Below, in pieces: positions 34,650 through 42,670 of a stretch of DNA of 64,000 nucleotides. The position numbers and the translations under genes were made by a program. Source of the stretch: Chryseobacterium sp. FP211-J200 (GTDB taxonomy: Bacteria; Bacteroidota; Bacteroidia; Flavobacteriales; Weeksellaceae); the NCBI RefSeq assembly GCF_001643375.1, contig NZ_LSHB01000011.1:1-64000 (forward strand), in the 5' to 3' direction. How positions within the stretch are numbered: position 1 is the first letter of the stretch; each line of letters opens with the position of its first letter. The notes beneath the pieces are model-generated. The model searched no databases. It was given only the letters and a program-made list of their open reading frames with translations, and was not told the origin of the DNA.

Positions 34650-36160
34650 TGCAGGTAGAAATTAGAAAATTGACCGTTGATGATTATGATGATCTGGCAG
34701 AAGCAATGCAGAAAGCCTATCCCGTGATTGACGACAATGTCTGGAGCAAAAGGAATATCCAAAAGCTGACATCCATTTTTGCAGAAGGACAAATTTGCAT
34801 CCTCGTCGATGGAAAATTGGCAGCAGCTGCATTGTCCATAAATGTCAATTATGAGCTTTACGGCGACCAACATACCTACGACGAGATCACAGGAAATGGG
34901 ACTTTCAACACGCACAGCAATATCGGAAATGTACTATATGGAATCGAGGTTTTCGTAGATCCCGAATTCAGAGCTTTGAGACTTGGCAGAAGATTGTACG
35001 ACGCAAGAAAAGAACTTTGCGAGATCCTTAATTTAAAATCAATCATCGTTGGTGGAAGAATCCCAAATTATCACCTTTACAGCTCAGAATTATCACCAAG
35101 AGAATACATCACAAAGGTCAGAAACAAGGAAATATTTGACCCTGTTTTGAGCTTCCAGATCGGGAATAATTTCTCTCCAGTAAAAATCTTAAAAGGATAC
35201 CTGAAAGGCGACACAGAATCCGAAGAATATGCCGTTCTTCTGCAATGGAACAATATCTATTACACAGCGAAGAAAAACACGATGCAGGACAGCGTCATCC
35301 GTCTTGGGCTGATCCAATGGCAAATGCGTCCTTTGAAAGATATTGAGGAGTTTTACAAGCAAGTTGAGTTTTTTGTAGATGCAGTTGCTGGTTACCAATC
35401 AGATTTCTGTCTGTTCCCGGAATTGTTCAACACGCCTCTACTCGCTCCTTTCAATCATTTGAACGAAAGAGAATCGATGGAAAAACTCTCTGAACTGACG
35501 GAAGAGATCAAGGAAAAAATATCCGAAATGGCCATCAGTTACAATGTCAACATCATCTCCGGAAGCATGCCGATCTTGGAGGAAGGTCAACTGTTCAACG
35601 TGAGTTATCTGCTTCACAGAGACGGAAAAATTGATGAATATAGAAAAGTCCACATCACACCAAACGAAAAGAAATATTATGGAATGACGGGCGGAAATGA
35701 GATCAAGGTCTTCGATACAGATTGTGGGAAAGTGGGTGTCATCATTTGCTATGACGTGGAATTTCCAGAATTGCCAAGATTATTAGCGGACCAGGGAATG
35801 AAGATTCTATTCGTCCCTTATCTTACAGATACTCAGAATGCTTACACGCGCGTTCGCCATTGTGCGGCTGCAAGAGCTATCGAGAATGAATGTTATGTCG
35901 CAATCGCAGGCTGTGTCGGGAATTTGCCTGGGGTGAACAATATGGATATCCAGTATGGTCAGGCGACAGTTTTCACGCCTTCGGATTTTGCGTTTCCGTC
36001 CAATGCCATCAAGGGAGAAGCTACGCCAAACACCGAGATGACAATCATCGTGGATGTGGATCTCAATTTACTGAAAGAACTTCATTACAACGGCGCTGTG
36101 AAAACTTTGACCGACAGAAGACAGGATCTGTATGATGTAATATTGAGAAACCAGAGTTAA
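34649..36160 (+). CDS. GNAT acetyltransferase - carbon-nitrogen hydrolase fusion
   Basis: A 503-aa two-domain enzyme. Residues 1-~150 are a GNAT fold, with the acetyl-CoA site in VFVDPEFRALRLGRRLYDARKEL. Residues ~215-500 are a nitrilase-superfamily amidohydrolase with the Glu-Lys-Cys triad: LFPELFNTP (Glu), RKVHITPNEKKYY (Lys) and GVIICYDVEFPELP (Cys). This fusion is known in Bacteroidota and plants-related groups but its substrate is not settled. It starts inside the sirtuin's stop codon, so a writer-type domain is translated with an NAD-dependent eraser. Confidence 0.9.
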   Translation: MQVEIRKLTVDDYDDLAEAMQKAYPVIDDNVWSKRNIQKLTSIFAEGQICILVDGKLAAAALSINVNYELYGDQHTYDEITGNGTFNTHSNIGNVLYGIEVFVDPEFRALRLGRRLYDARKELCEILNLKSIIVGGRIPNYHLYSSELSPREYITKVRNKEIFDPVLSFQIGNNFSPVKILKGYLKGDTESEEYAVLLQWNNIYYTAKKNTMQDSVIRLGLIQWQMRPLKDIEEFYKQVEFFVDAVAGYQSDFCLFPELFNTPLLAPFNHLNERESMEKLSELTEEIKEKISEMAISYNVNIISGSMPILEEGQLFNVSYLLHRDGKIDEYRKVHITPNEKKYYGMTGGNEIKVFDTDCGKVGVIICYDVEFPELPRLLADQGMKILFVPYLTDTQNAYTRVRHCAAARAIENECYVAIAGCVGNLPGVNNMDIQYGQATVFTPSDFAFPSNAIKGEATPNTEMTIIVDVDLNLLKELHYNGAVKTLTDRRQDLYDVILRNQS

Positions 36161-36174
36161 CATAAAAGTTATTT

Positions 36175-36247
36175 GGGCAGCTATTCCGCCTTCCGTTCCC
36201 GCTTTTTTTGCCAAGGCTTTTCCCAATCCAAAAAAGAGCTCCACTCA
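36175..36247. repeat. Copy 1 of a ~75-bp dispersed element
   Basis: It begins GGGCAGCTATTCCG, has TTCCGTTCCCGCTTTTTT in the middle, and ends AAAAGAGCTCCACTCA. The same order of blocks, reversed, is found at 42671-42747. It is non-coding and starts 15 nt after the fusion gene's stop. Confidence 0.75.
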
Positions 36248-36411
36248 AACCTAACGAAGTGGTTCATCGATTCAACTGAAAAAATAGAAAAGATGAGATA
36301 AGTCGGGCTGCGGGATTGTGTATAAAAATAACATTTTTTCAAAAATTACTTTGTGAGTAGATTTAACAACGCTTCAAATTAATCATCTAAATTTGTATAA
36401 AATTATAAATA

Positions 36412-37236
36412 ATGAAAAAAACGATTTTCTTAGCTGCTGGTTTGATATTTTCAGTTTCTTCTCAAGCTCAGACGCAAACACAGATTTTTGATATTCTGAG
36501 ATCAGCCGTCAAAACCAAAACGGGCGTTGATCTAGGCAGTACAAAAACGCAGAATCCTACAAATTCGACTACGACTGGTTCAACCAACACGACTACGAAC
36601 TCAAATTCCAATATTAATCTCGGCAGTTTTACATCGACCCAAATCTCATCAGGCCTAAAAGAAGCTTTGAATCTTGGTGTAAAAGAAGGTGTACAAAAAT
36701 TAGGCGTAACGGATGGTTTCCTAAAAAACGAAGCAGTTAAAATCTTGATGCCAGAAAAACTTAGAAAAATTGATACTACACTCAGAAGTTTCGGATTGGG
36801 AAGTCTGGCAGACCAAGGTGTAAAATTACTCAACAGAGCGGCAGAAGATGCCGTGACAGAAGCAACTCCGATTTTTACGAAAGCCATTACATCAATGACC
36901 ATCGATGATGCAAAAAATATTCTTTTGGGAAGCAACAATGCGGCTACCAATTATCTTCAAACCAAAACACAAACGCAACTTTTCACCGCTTTTCAGCCAA
37001 AAGTACAAGCGTCATTAAGCAAAGTTGGCGCCGATACGGTTTGGAAAAATATGATTTCAAAATACAACGCATTCACAGGACAAGCAGTTACTACAGACCT
37101 AAACGAATATGTAACTACAGAAACCATCAACGGTGTTTTCAAAATGGTGGCTGAGAAAGAATCTGGAATTAGAAATAATTCTGCGATGAGAACTACTTCT
37201 ATTCTACAAAAGGTTTTTGGGGCGGTGAAGAAGTAA
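36412..37236 (+). CDS. DUF4197 protein
   Basis: A 274-aa protein with signal peptide MKKTIFLAAGLIFSVSSQAQ. A Thr/Asn/Ser-rich spacer (about 40-72) precedes the DUF4197 domain: GLKEALNLGVKEGVQKLG, FLKNEAVKILMPEKLRKID, LNRAAEDAVTEATPIFTKAITSMTIDDA, TNYLQTKTQTQLFTAF. Function unknown; it is widespread in the periplasm of Bacteroidota. It ends at a heptamer array. Confidence 0.88.
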   Translation: MKKTIFLAAGLIFSVSSQAQTQTQIFDILRSAVKTKTGVDLGSTKTQNPTNSTTTGSTNTTTNSNSNINLGSFTSTQISSGLKEALNLGVKEGVQKLGVTDGFLKNEAVKILMPEKLRKIDTTLRSFGLGSLADQGVKLLNRAAEDAVTEATPIFTKAITSMTIDDAKNILLGSNNAATNYLQTKTQTQLFTAFQPKVQASLSKVGADTVWKNMISKYNAFTGQAVTTDLNEYVTTETINGVFKMVAEKESGIRNNSAMRTTSILQKVFGAVKK

Positions 37237-37237
37237 A

Positions 37238-37293
37238 TTTAGAATTTAGAATTTAGAATTTAGAATTTAGAATTTAGAATTTAGAATTTAGAC
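37238..37293. repeat. Heptamer tandem repeat, eight copies of TTTAGAA
   Basis: Seven perfect TTTAGAA units from 37238 to 37286 and an eighth, TTTAGAC. It starts 2 nt after the DUF4197 stop and lies just before a terminator between convergent genes. The complement, TTCTAAA, is the same family as the TCTAACT/TCTAAAA heptamers at 44512-44546. Copy number is likely variable. Confidence 0.9.
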
Positions 37294-37300
37294 AAAATTA

Positions 37301-37336
37301 AAAATTCGCAGAGTTTTCACTTTGCGAATTTTTTTT
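37301..37336. terminator. Terminator between DUF4197 and scoB
   Basis: AAAATTCGCA (37301-37310) pairs with TGCGAATTTT (37323-37332), with T-run on the right and A-run on the left; works for both convergent genes. Confidence 0.8.
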
Positions 37337-37363
37337 ATTTATTAATTCTTCATTATTAATCAA

Positions 37364-38017
37364 CTAAAACACCATCTCTGGAATCTCTCCTTCAATAATC
37401 AAATCAGCTTCTGTTGCTTTGATAATTTCATCTACAGAAATTCCCGGCGCTCTTTCCAGAAGTTTGAAACCTTTGTCGGTCACTTCCAGAACCGCTAATT
37501 CTGTCACTACCTTTTTGACACAATTCACACCTGTCAAAGGAAGCGTACATTTCTTTAAGATCTTGGATTCTCCAGCTTTGTTCACGTGCATCATTGCGAC
37601 GATGATATTTTCTGCCGAGGCCACTAGATCCATTGCGCCACCCATTCCTTTCACCATTTTGCCTGGGATTTTCCAGTTGGCAATATCGCCGTTTTCGGAA
37701 ACTTCCATTGCGCCAAGAATCGTGAGGTCAACTTTTTGACTTCTAATCATCCCAAAACTGAAAGCGGAATCAAAAAAAGAACCGCCCGGCAGAATCGTGA
37801 TGGTTTGTTTTCCAGCATTGATAAGGTCTGCATCTTCTTCGCCTTCGAACGGAAAAGGTCCCATTCCGAGTACACCATTTTCACTTTGAAATTCTACGGA
37901 AAGATTGTCTGGGACGTAGTTTGCCACCAATGTGGGAATTCCGATTCCTAGGTTTACGTAGTAGCCGTCTTTGACTTCTCTGGAGATGCGCTGTGCGATT
38001 TGTTCTTTGGTCAACAT
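37364..38017 (-). CDS. scoB: 3-oxoacid CoA-transferase subunit B
   Basis: A 217-aa beta subunit. Catalytic Glu is in VEFQSENGVLGMGPFPFEG; also GYYVNLGIGIPTLVANYVP, LPGGSFFDSAFSFGMIRS and KMVKGMGGAMDLVASAE. It swaps CoA between succinyl-CoA and acetoacetate together with subunit A. Normally scoA lies directly upstream; here scoA (41742-42443) is 3.7 kb away on the same strand, with plus-strand genes in between, so scoB must have its own promoter, which was not identified with confidence. Confidence 0.93.
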   Translation of the reverse strand: MLTKEQIAQRISREVKDGYYVNLGIGIPTLVANYVPDNLSVEFQSENGVLGMGPFPFEGEEDADLINAGKQTITILPGGSFFDSAFSFGMIRSQKVDLTILGAMEVSENGDIANWKIPGKMVKGMGGAMDLVASAENIIVAMMHVNKAGESKILKKCTLPLTGVNCVKKVVTELAVLEVTDKGFKLLERAPGISVDEIIKATEADLIIEGEIPEMVF

Positions 38018-38085
38018 AGTAAAAACTTATTACTGCAATATATATAAAATTAGGTTTACAGAGAAATGCTTCAGATTTATATCAG

Positions 38086-38093
38086 TAATTTTG
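38086..38093 (+). promoter_or_regulatory. Putative -7 box for the ABC exporter
   Basis: TAATTTTG followed by C fits TAnnTTTG, ending 12 nt before ATG 38105. It implies an almost leaderless mRNA and rules out the upstream start at 38066. Confidence 0.45.
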
Positions 38094-38104
38094 CACCAAT
38101 TATT

Positions 38105-39892
38105 ATGAAGACACTATTACATTATCTCAAACCACATAAATGGTTGCTTTTTACATCATTATTTTTAGCAACGATCAATCAGGTTTTTTCTTTGTTTGCG
38201 CCTGCTATCACAGGGAATATTCTCGACCAATTGGTCACACATCCCAACTTTTTCGATAAAGAAAAATTAATGCCTAGAAACCTCAATCAATTTCTTTATG
38301 GAAATGATGTTTTCCACGGCGCATTTTATTTTCTCGGTTTATTAATTGGAACTGCGATGATAAGCCGTATTGCCAAGGCTTTTCAGGATTATGTCGTGAG
38401 TGTGATTACGCAGAAATTTGGGGCAAACATTTTCACGGACGGTTTGCAACATTCGATGGCGTTGCCTTATCAGGAATTTGAAGACCAAAGAAGTGGCGAG
38501 ACTTTATCGATTTTGACCAAAGTGAGAGAAGATTCGGTGAAGTTTATTACCAATTTCATTAATATATTCTTTGGGATATTGGTGAGTATTATTTTCGTTT
38601 CCGTTTATGCGATTCGTTTGCATTGGTCGATAATGCCGGTTTATGTCGTTGGAATCTTTCTCATTGCTTTTATCACAAATCTATTAAGCAAGAGAATTAA
38701 AAATATTCAAAAAACGATTGTCACTGAAACCACGAGTTTGGCGGGAAGCACGACGGAAAGCTTAAGAAATATCGAAATCGTCAAAAGTTTAGGATTAACG
38801 AAACAAGAAGTTAAACGTCTGAATAACAACACTTATAAAATCCTCGGACTTGAACTGAAGAAAGTCAAAAGCATCCGTTCATTAAGTTTCATCCAGGGAA
38901 CGATGGTGAATTTTCTTCAACAATTGATTACACTGACGCTTTTATATTTGATTTTCAGAAACATCGTGACGCCTGGACAATATCTGTCATTGATGTTCTA
39001 CGGCTTCTTTATTTTCGGTCCGATGCAGGAGATTGGAAACATCATTATTTCTTACCGTGAAGCCGAAGCATCCTTGAAAAATTTCGATAATCTGATGAAA
39101 AAACCAGTGGAAGAAAAACCTTTGACGCCAAAACAAATTGGTGCGATTGAGGAACTGGAATTCAAACACGTTTCTTTCAAACATCAATCGGCGCAATACA
39201 AAGCTTTGAACAATATTTCATTTGATGTCAAAAATGGCGAAACGATTGCGTTTGTCGGGCCAAGTGGTTCCGGAAAAAGTACGTTGGTAAAACTTTTGGT
39301 GGGACTTTACCGCGCTCAGGAAGGGAATATTTTTTATAATGAAATCAACGGAAAAGAATTTGACTTTGATGAATTGAGAAATCAAATCGGTTTTGTTACT
39401 CAAGACACGCAACTTTTCGCAGGAACCATCAGAGAAAATCTACTCTTCGTAAATCCAGATGCAACAGAAGCTGACATCCAAATGGCTTTGAAAAAATCAA
39501 GCTGTACAGGCTTATTGGAACGAGCCGAAAAAGGAATTGAAACCGTCATCGGCGAAGGTGGATTGAAATTAAGCGGTGGTGAAAAACAAAGAATTGCCAT
39601 TGCCAGAGCTTTATTGAGAAAACCACATTTATTGATTTTTGATGAAGCCACTTCTGCTTTGGACAGCATCACGGAAGAAGAAATCACGACAACTATCAAA
39701 GATATTTCTGAACAAAAAGAACAAATCACTGTTCTCATCGCCCACAGATTGAGCACCATCATGCACGCCGATAGAATCTACGTTTTGGAACGCGGACAAG
39801 TCATAGAAATGGGCTCTCACGAAAATCTGATTGCCGAAAAAGGTTTGTATTATGCGATGTGGAGACAGCAGATTGGGGAGAGGAAGATTTAA
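38105..39892 (+). CDS. ABC exporter (fused membrane and ATPase domains)
   Basis: A 595-aa half-transporter. Six membrane helices in residues ~10-320, then an ATPase with Walker A VGPSGSGKSTLVKLL, Q-loop FVTQDTQLF, signature LSGGEKQRIAIARALLRKPHLLIFDEATSALD and a switch His in LIAHRLSTI. The type is that of lipid/drug/peptide exporters (MsbA-like). It works as a dimer. It is inserted between scoB and scoA on the opposite strand, and the frame's upstream extension (38066) would place it ahead of the -7 box, so ATG 38105 is chosen. Confidence 0.93.
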   Translation: MKTLLHYLKPHKWLLFTSLFLATINQVFSLFAPAITGNILDQLVTHPNFFDKEKLMPRNLNQFLYGNDVFHGAFYFLGLLIGTAMISRIAKAFQDYVVSVITQKFGANIFTDGLQHSMALPYQEFEDQRSGETLSILTKVREDSVKFITNFINIFFGILVSIIFVSVYAIRLHWSIMPVYVVGIFLIAFITNLLSKRIKNIQKTIVTETTSLAGSTTESLRNIEIVKSLGLTKQEVKRLNNNTYKILGLELKKVKSIRSLSFIQGTMVNFLQQLITLTLLYLIFRNIVTPGQYLSLMFYGFFIFGPMQEIGNIIISYREAEASLKNFDNLMKKPVEEKPLTPKQIGAIEELEFKHVSFKHQSAQYKALNNISFDVKNGETIAFVGPSGSGKSTLVKLLVGLYRAQEGNIFYNEINGKEFDFDELRNQIGFVTQDTQLFAGTIRENLLFVNPDATEADIQMALKKSSCTGLLERAEKGIETVIGEGGLKLSGGEKQRIAIARALLRKPHLLIFDEATSALDSITEEEITTTIKDISEQKEQITVLIAHRLSTIMHADRIYVLERGQVIEMGSHENLIAEKGLYYAMWRQQIGERKI

Positions 39893-39956
39893 TAAAAGAT
39901 TATTATTTTATTTCTTAAATTTTTAGGTAACAAATTCAAAAAAACATCTCTTTAAA

Positions 39957-40631
39957 ATGAGTTTATTTAAATTTAAAAATGCTAAATCGATTAATGATTT
40001 TAATAGAGATATTCAAACTATTCTAGATGATAAAATTTGGTTTTCAGGTATTGAAAGTTTGAATGAGCCTTTTGAAAAAGTGTATTCTACAAAAAGTTTT
40101 GATGAGTATGATGGAACAGAAGAAATTGTTACAAATTTTTTCATTCCCCTTCGGGAACATATAAATGAATACTTTGAAAAAGTTGGAATTTTATCTTTAT
40201 GTGGTAGAAATACCAACCTCGTAATGTGGAGTCATTATGCTGATAATCATAAAGGATACTGTATTGAATATAATCTAAATTTAGACGAAATGAATAGTTT
40301 GAATTTTGAGACTGAAGACGAGGTTTTTCTATTTGAAGTCGAGTACGACAACTCACCAATAGATTTCCTTTCTTTACCCTCTAACTTTCAATTTTACTTG
40401 CGAAGAAAAAACAAATTATGGGAATATGAAAATGAATTTCGCTTTATCTCATCAAAACAAAGACTGCACAATATTCCAAAGAATTCTATAAAAGCAATTT
40501 ACTTAGGTGCAAACGTCAACAATATTGTAAATAACACATTTTTAAATTTATGTAAAGAGAAAAATATAAAGCTCTACCAAACTTATCTTTCTAATAATTC
40601 ATATGAATTAAAATTCAAAAAAATCTTCTAA
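39957..40631 (+). CDS. DUF2971 protein
   Basis: A 224-aa cytoplasmic protein with IWFSGIESLNEPFEK, then LSLCGRNTNLVMWSHYADNHKGYCIEYNL, the conserved DUF2971 core (W-S-H-Y-A-x-x-H-x-G), and YENEFRFISS. The family is often found in accessory or defence-like places; function unknown. Base composition is lower in GC than its neighbours. A hairpin terminator (AAATCTT/AAGATTT, 40621-40650) overlaps its end. Directly after it comes the first spare copy of the scoA tail. Confidence 0.8.
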   Translation: MSLFKFKNAKSINDFNRDIQTILDDKIWFSGIESLNEPFEKVYSTKSFDEYDGTEEIVTNFFIPLREHINEYFEKVGILSLCGRNTNLVMWSHYADNHKGYCIEYNLNLDEMNSLNFETEDEVFLFEVEYDNSPIDFLSLPSNFQFYLRRKNKLWEYENEFRFISSKQRLHNIPKNSIKAIYLGANVNNIVNNTFLNLCKEKNIKLYQTYLSNNSYELKFKKIF

Positions 40632-40660
40632 AAAATTTCCGATAAGATTTTTTTGAAAAG

Positions 40661-40755
40661 TTAATCTTTCTTCCTCACAGTCCTCTGCTCTATCCTCTTC
40701 TCATAATTCTCGCCTTGGAAAATCCTTTGAACCATAATTCCAGCAACGTAGATTT
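40661..40755 (-). repeat. scoA 3'-end copy A
   Basis: On the minus strand this reads as the last ~27 codons of ScoA, ending in the same stop: [19 protein letters not shown] then RTVRKKD. It differs from the real scoA end (41742 on) at only 3 of the first ~81 positions, then fades out after about 40755. No start codon or upstream scoA sequence: it is a fragment, here at the boundary between the DUF2971 gene and the toxin-antitoxin genes. Confidence 0.9.
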
Positions 40756-40822
40756 TGGTTATATATTCGTTTAAGTCTGGCAATTATTTTGTAATTTTAA
40801 ATTCAAAGATTTCAAAAATCAA

Positions 40823-40830
40823 TAACTTTG
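40823..40830 (+). promoter_or_regulatory. Putative -7 box for the toxin-antitoxin operon
   Basis: TAACTTTG fits TAnnTTTG, 14 nt before ATG 40845. The region upstream is AT-rich with no strong -33. Confidence 0.45.
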
Positions 40831-40844
40831 TAAAAAATAGTATT

Positions 40845-41057
40845 ATGGACAACATTTTAATCACGCCTAAAAATGAAAAGCAATTGCATTTGCTCAAATT
40901 ATTGCTGGAAGAAATGAAAATTCAGTTTAGATATGAAAAAGATGAAACTGAACCCATAAATACTGAACTCGAAAAGAAAATCAACGAAGCCCGTAAAGAA
41001 AAGAAAGAAGGAAAACTCTTGACCATTGACCCAAAAAGTATATGGGAAAGTATATAG
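40845..41057 (+). CDS. Antitoxin of a YoeB-type pair
   Basis: A 70-aa protein, MDNILITPKNEKQLHLLKLLLEEM, with a charged, Glu/Lys-rich C-terminal half (LEKKINEARKEKKEGKLLTID) ending IWESI. This length and layout match small antitoxins that wrap around RelE/YoeB-type toxins, and the toxin gene overlaps its end by 16 nt. No DNA-binding fold is evident, as in several Bacteroidota antitoxins. ATG 40845 is chosen over 40755, which would start inside scoA copy A and hide the promoter box. Confidence 0.82.
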   Translation: MDNILITPKNEKQLHLLKLLLEEMKIQFRYEKDETEPINTELEKKINEARKEKKEGKLLTIDPKSIWESI

Positions 41058-41323
41058 TTCAACTTTCAAAAAGAGCTTTGAAGGATTTAAAAGCCATAAA
41101 AAAATCGGGCAGAAAATTGGATATGGAAAAGGTACAAACTTTTCTCATTGAACTAGAAGAACATCCACGAACCGGAGCCGGCTCGCCAGAACAAGTGAAA
41201 TATCACGATGGCGAAGTCTGGAGCAGAGAGGTAAATAAAAAAGACCGATTTGTTTATGAAATTTTTGAGGAAGAAGTTTCTGTAACCCTCATCCAATCTT
41301 TAGGTCATTACAACGATAAATAG
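41042..41323 (+). CDS. YoeB/RelE-superfamily toxin (mRNA interferase)
   Basis: A 93-aa protein starting MGKYIVQLSKRALKDLKAIKKSG, with the family core PRTGAGSPEQVKYHDGEVWSREVNKKDRFVYEIFEEEVSVTLIQSLGHYND. The YoeB-like end GHYND and the central Arg/Lys (SREVNKKDR) form the likely RNase site; the toxin cleaves mRNA on the ribosome when its antitoxin is lost. It overlaps the antitoxin gene by 16 nt, the normal order. The pair sits between two copies of the scoA tail. Confidence 0.9.
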   Translation: MGKYIVQLSKRALKDLKAIKKSGRKLDMEKVQTFLIELEEHPRTGAGSPEQVKYHDGEVWSREVNKKDRFVYEIFEEEVSVTLIQSLGHYNDK

Positions 41324-41360
41324 AAAACCGTCTCATTTTTAAATGAAACGGTTTTAGTTT
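41324..41360 (+). terminator. Terminator after the toxin gene, copied at scoA
   Basis: AAAACCGT-C-TCATT (from 41324) pairs with AATGA-A-ACGGTTTT (to 41355), followed by T-rich sequence. A very similar hairpin (41708-41734) sits in the same position next to the real scoA end, so the terminator was copied together with the scoA tail. Confidence 0.8.
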
Positions 41361-41456
41361 TTAATCTCTCTTCCTCACAGTCCTCTGCTCAATCCTCTTC
41401 TCATAATTATCGCCTTGGAAAATCCTTTGAACCATAATTCCTGGAATATGGATTTC
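41361..41456 (-). repeat. scoA 3'-end copy B
   Basis: On the minus strand: [20 protein letters not shown] then EQRTVRKRD and stop, almost the same protein end as scoA (one E-to-D change). Only two differences from scoA over ~81 nt. It sits between the toxin gene's terminator and the 21-bp repeat array. Confidence 0.9.
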
Positions 41457-41468
41457 CATAATTAGAAA

Positions 41469-41638
41469 CCCAAAATTTTATGTTCACAACCCAAACGTTT
41501 ACCCTAATGACGTAAAATTTTAGGTAAATAGCGTAAAATTTTACCCCCATAAGACGTAAAATTTTGGGTCTGCAACCTAAACTTTTACCCTAGTAGGCCT
41601 AAAATTTTACGTCCGCAACGTAAGCGTTTAGGTTCAAC
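41469..41638. repeat. Array of eight ~21-bp degenerate palindromic repeats
   Basis: Units of 21, 21, 21, 23, 21, 22, 21 and 20 bp, each starting with a dyad-like core such as CGTAAAATTTTAGG, CCCAAACGTTTACC or CCTAAAATTTTACG and then a ~7-bp variable spacer (for example TTCACAA, CTAATGA, TCTGCAA, TCCGCAA). Starts: 41469, 41490, 41511, 41532, 41555, 41576, 41598, 41619. The core centre (AAATTT or AACGTT) is conserved while the outer CC/CG and GG/CC pairs vary. One helical-turn-times-two spacing (21 bp) would place all cores on one face of the DNA. No gene is in 41457-41741. Confidence 0.85.
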
Positions 41639-41699
41639 CCTCATCAATACTTAGTTTCAGCAAATTAAACAAATCAGGTTTTGATTTGTAGCTGGATTA

Positions 41700-41735
41700 A
41701 AATAAAAAACCGCTTCATATAAAATGAAACGGTTC
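41700..41735 (-). terminator. scoA terminator
   Basis: AACCGCTTCAT (41708-41718) pairs with ATGAAACGGTT (41724-41734), with one mismatch; read on the minus strand it ends in a T-run (41708-41698). It terminates scoA just 7 nt after its stop codon. Confidence 0.8.
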
Positions 41736-41741
41736 TAATTT

Positions 41742-42443
41742 TTAATCTCTCTTCCTCACAGTCCTCTGCTCAATCCTCTTCTCATAATTCTCGCCTTGGA
41801 AAATCCGTTGAACCATAATTCCGGGGATGTGGATTTCGTTCGGGTCCAATTGTCCTGGTTCTACCAACTCTTCCACTTCTGCAATCGTGATTTTTCCTGC
41901 GCCTGCCATTGGGAAATTAAAATTACGAGCTGAGCCTTTGAAAATCAAGTTTCCTGCGTGGTCGCCTTTCCAAGCTTTTACGATGGAGAACTCTGCTTTG
42001 TAGGCGTGTTCCAGAATGTGTGGTTTCCCGTCAAAATCTTTCACTTCTTTGCCTTCCGCCACTTCTGTCCCAAATCCTGCGGGCGTGTAAAATGCGGGAA
42101 TTCCGGCTTGTGCTGACCTGCATTTTTCGGCAAGTGTGCCTTGTGGCGTGAGTTCTACTTCCAATTCTCCGGAAAGCATTTGGCGCTCGAATTCTGCGTT
42201 CTCGCCAACGTAGGACGAAATCATTTTTTTGATTTGTTTTTTCTGTAACAGCAATCCCAATCCGAAGTCGTCAACGCCGGCATTGTTGGAAATGCAGGTC
42301 AAATCCGTCACATTTTTATTGACCAATTCTGTGATGCAATTCTCAGGAATCCCGCAAAGTCCGAATCCGCCGAGCATTATGGTCATTCCGCTTTCTATAT
42401 CTTTTACCGCTTCTTGGGCGTTTTTTACTCTTTTATCAATCAT
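41742..42443 (-). CDS. scoA: 3-oxoacid CoA-transferase subunit A
   Basis: A 233-aa alpha subunit. Signature [17 protein letters not shown] (CoA-binding glycine loop), [51 protein letters not shown] and [20 protein letters not shown]. It forms the enzyme with ScoB. Its own terminator follows immediately, so it is no longer co-transcribed with scoB 3.7 kb downstream. Its last ~90 bp plus terminator also occur as copies B and (tail only) A. Nothing suggests that scoA itself is damaged. Confidence 0.93.
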   Translation of the reverse strand: MIDKRVKNAQEAVKDIESGMTIMLGGFGLCGIPENCITELVNKNVTDLTCISNNAGVDDFGLGLLLQKKQIKKMISSYVGENAEFERQMLSGELEVELTPQGTLAEKCRSAQAGIPAFYTPAGFGTEVAEGKEVKDFDGKPHILEHAYKAEFSIVKAWKGDHAGNLIFKGSARNFNFPMAGAGKITIAEVEELVEPGQLDPNEIHIPGIMVQRIFQGENYEKRIEQRTVRKRD

Positions 42444-42545
42444 AAAATTGAGTTTTTGTCTTTCAGTTTCTTAGTTCATAAATATAAAAAAATCCGTGTG
42501 AGTAGAGGAAAGAAAATTGAGAAAAGATTATTTCTATTGAGAAAG

Positions 42546-42621
42546 CTTCGACTCCGCTCAGCCTTACAATGTATCAGATTGTCTTTACATATTAGACTTG
42601 TCACACTGAGGAGAGTCGAAG
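42546..42621. repeat. CTTCGACTCCGCTCAG palindrome pair
   Basis: CTTCGACTCCGCTCAG (42546-42561) and its near-complement CTGAGGAGAGTCGAAG (42606-42621), 44 nt apart, form a hairpin. The same arms flank 49978-50052 and one arm is inside copA. With the ~75-bp element at 42671 it fills the 367-bp gap between scoA and the secreted protein at 42811. Confidence 0.8.
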
Positions 42622-42670
42622 AGCTCACTAAAAAGTAAATTTGAAACGTTGAATCTAATGCAGCCCGGCC

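Noticed and set aside
41469-41638. CRISPR array
   Set aside because: Repeat cores are only ~14 bp and variable, spacers ~7 bp and of unequal length, and no cas gene is near.
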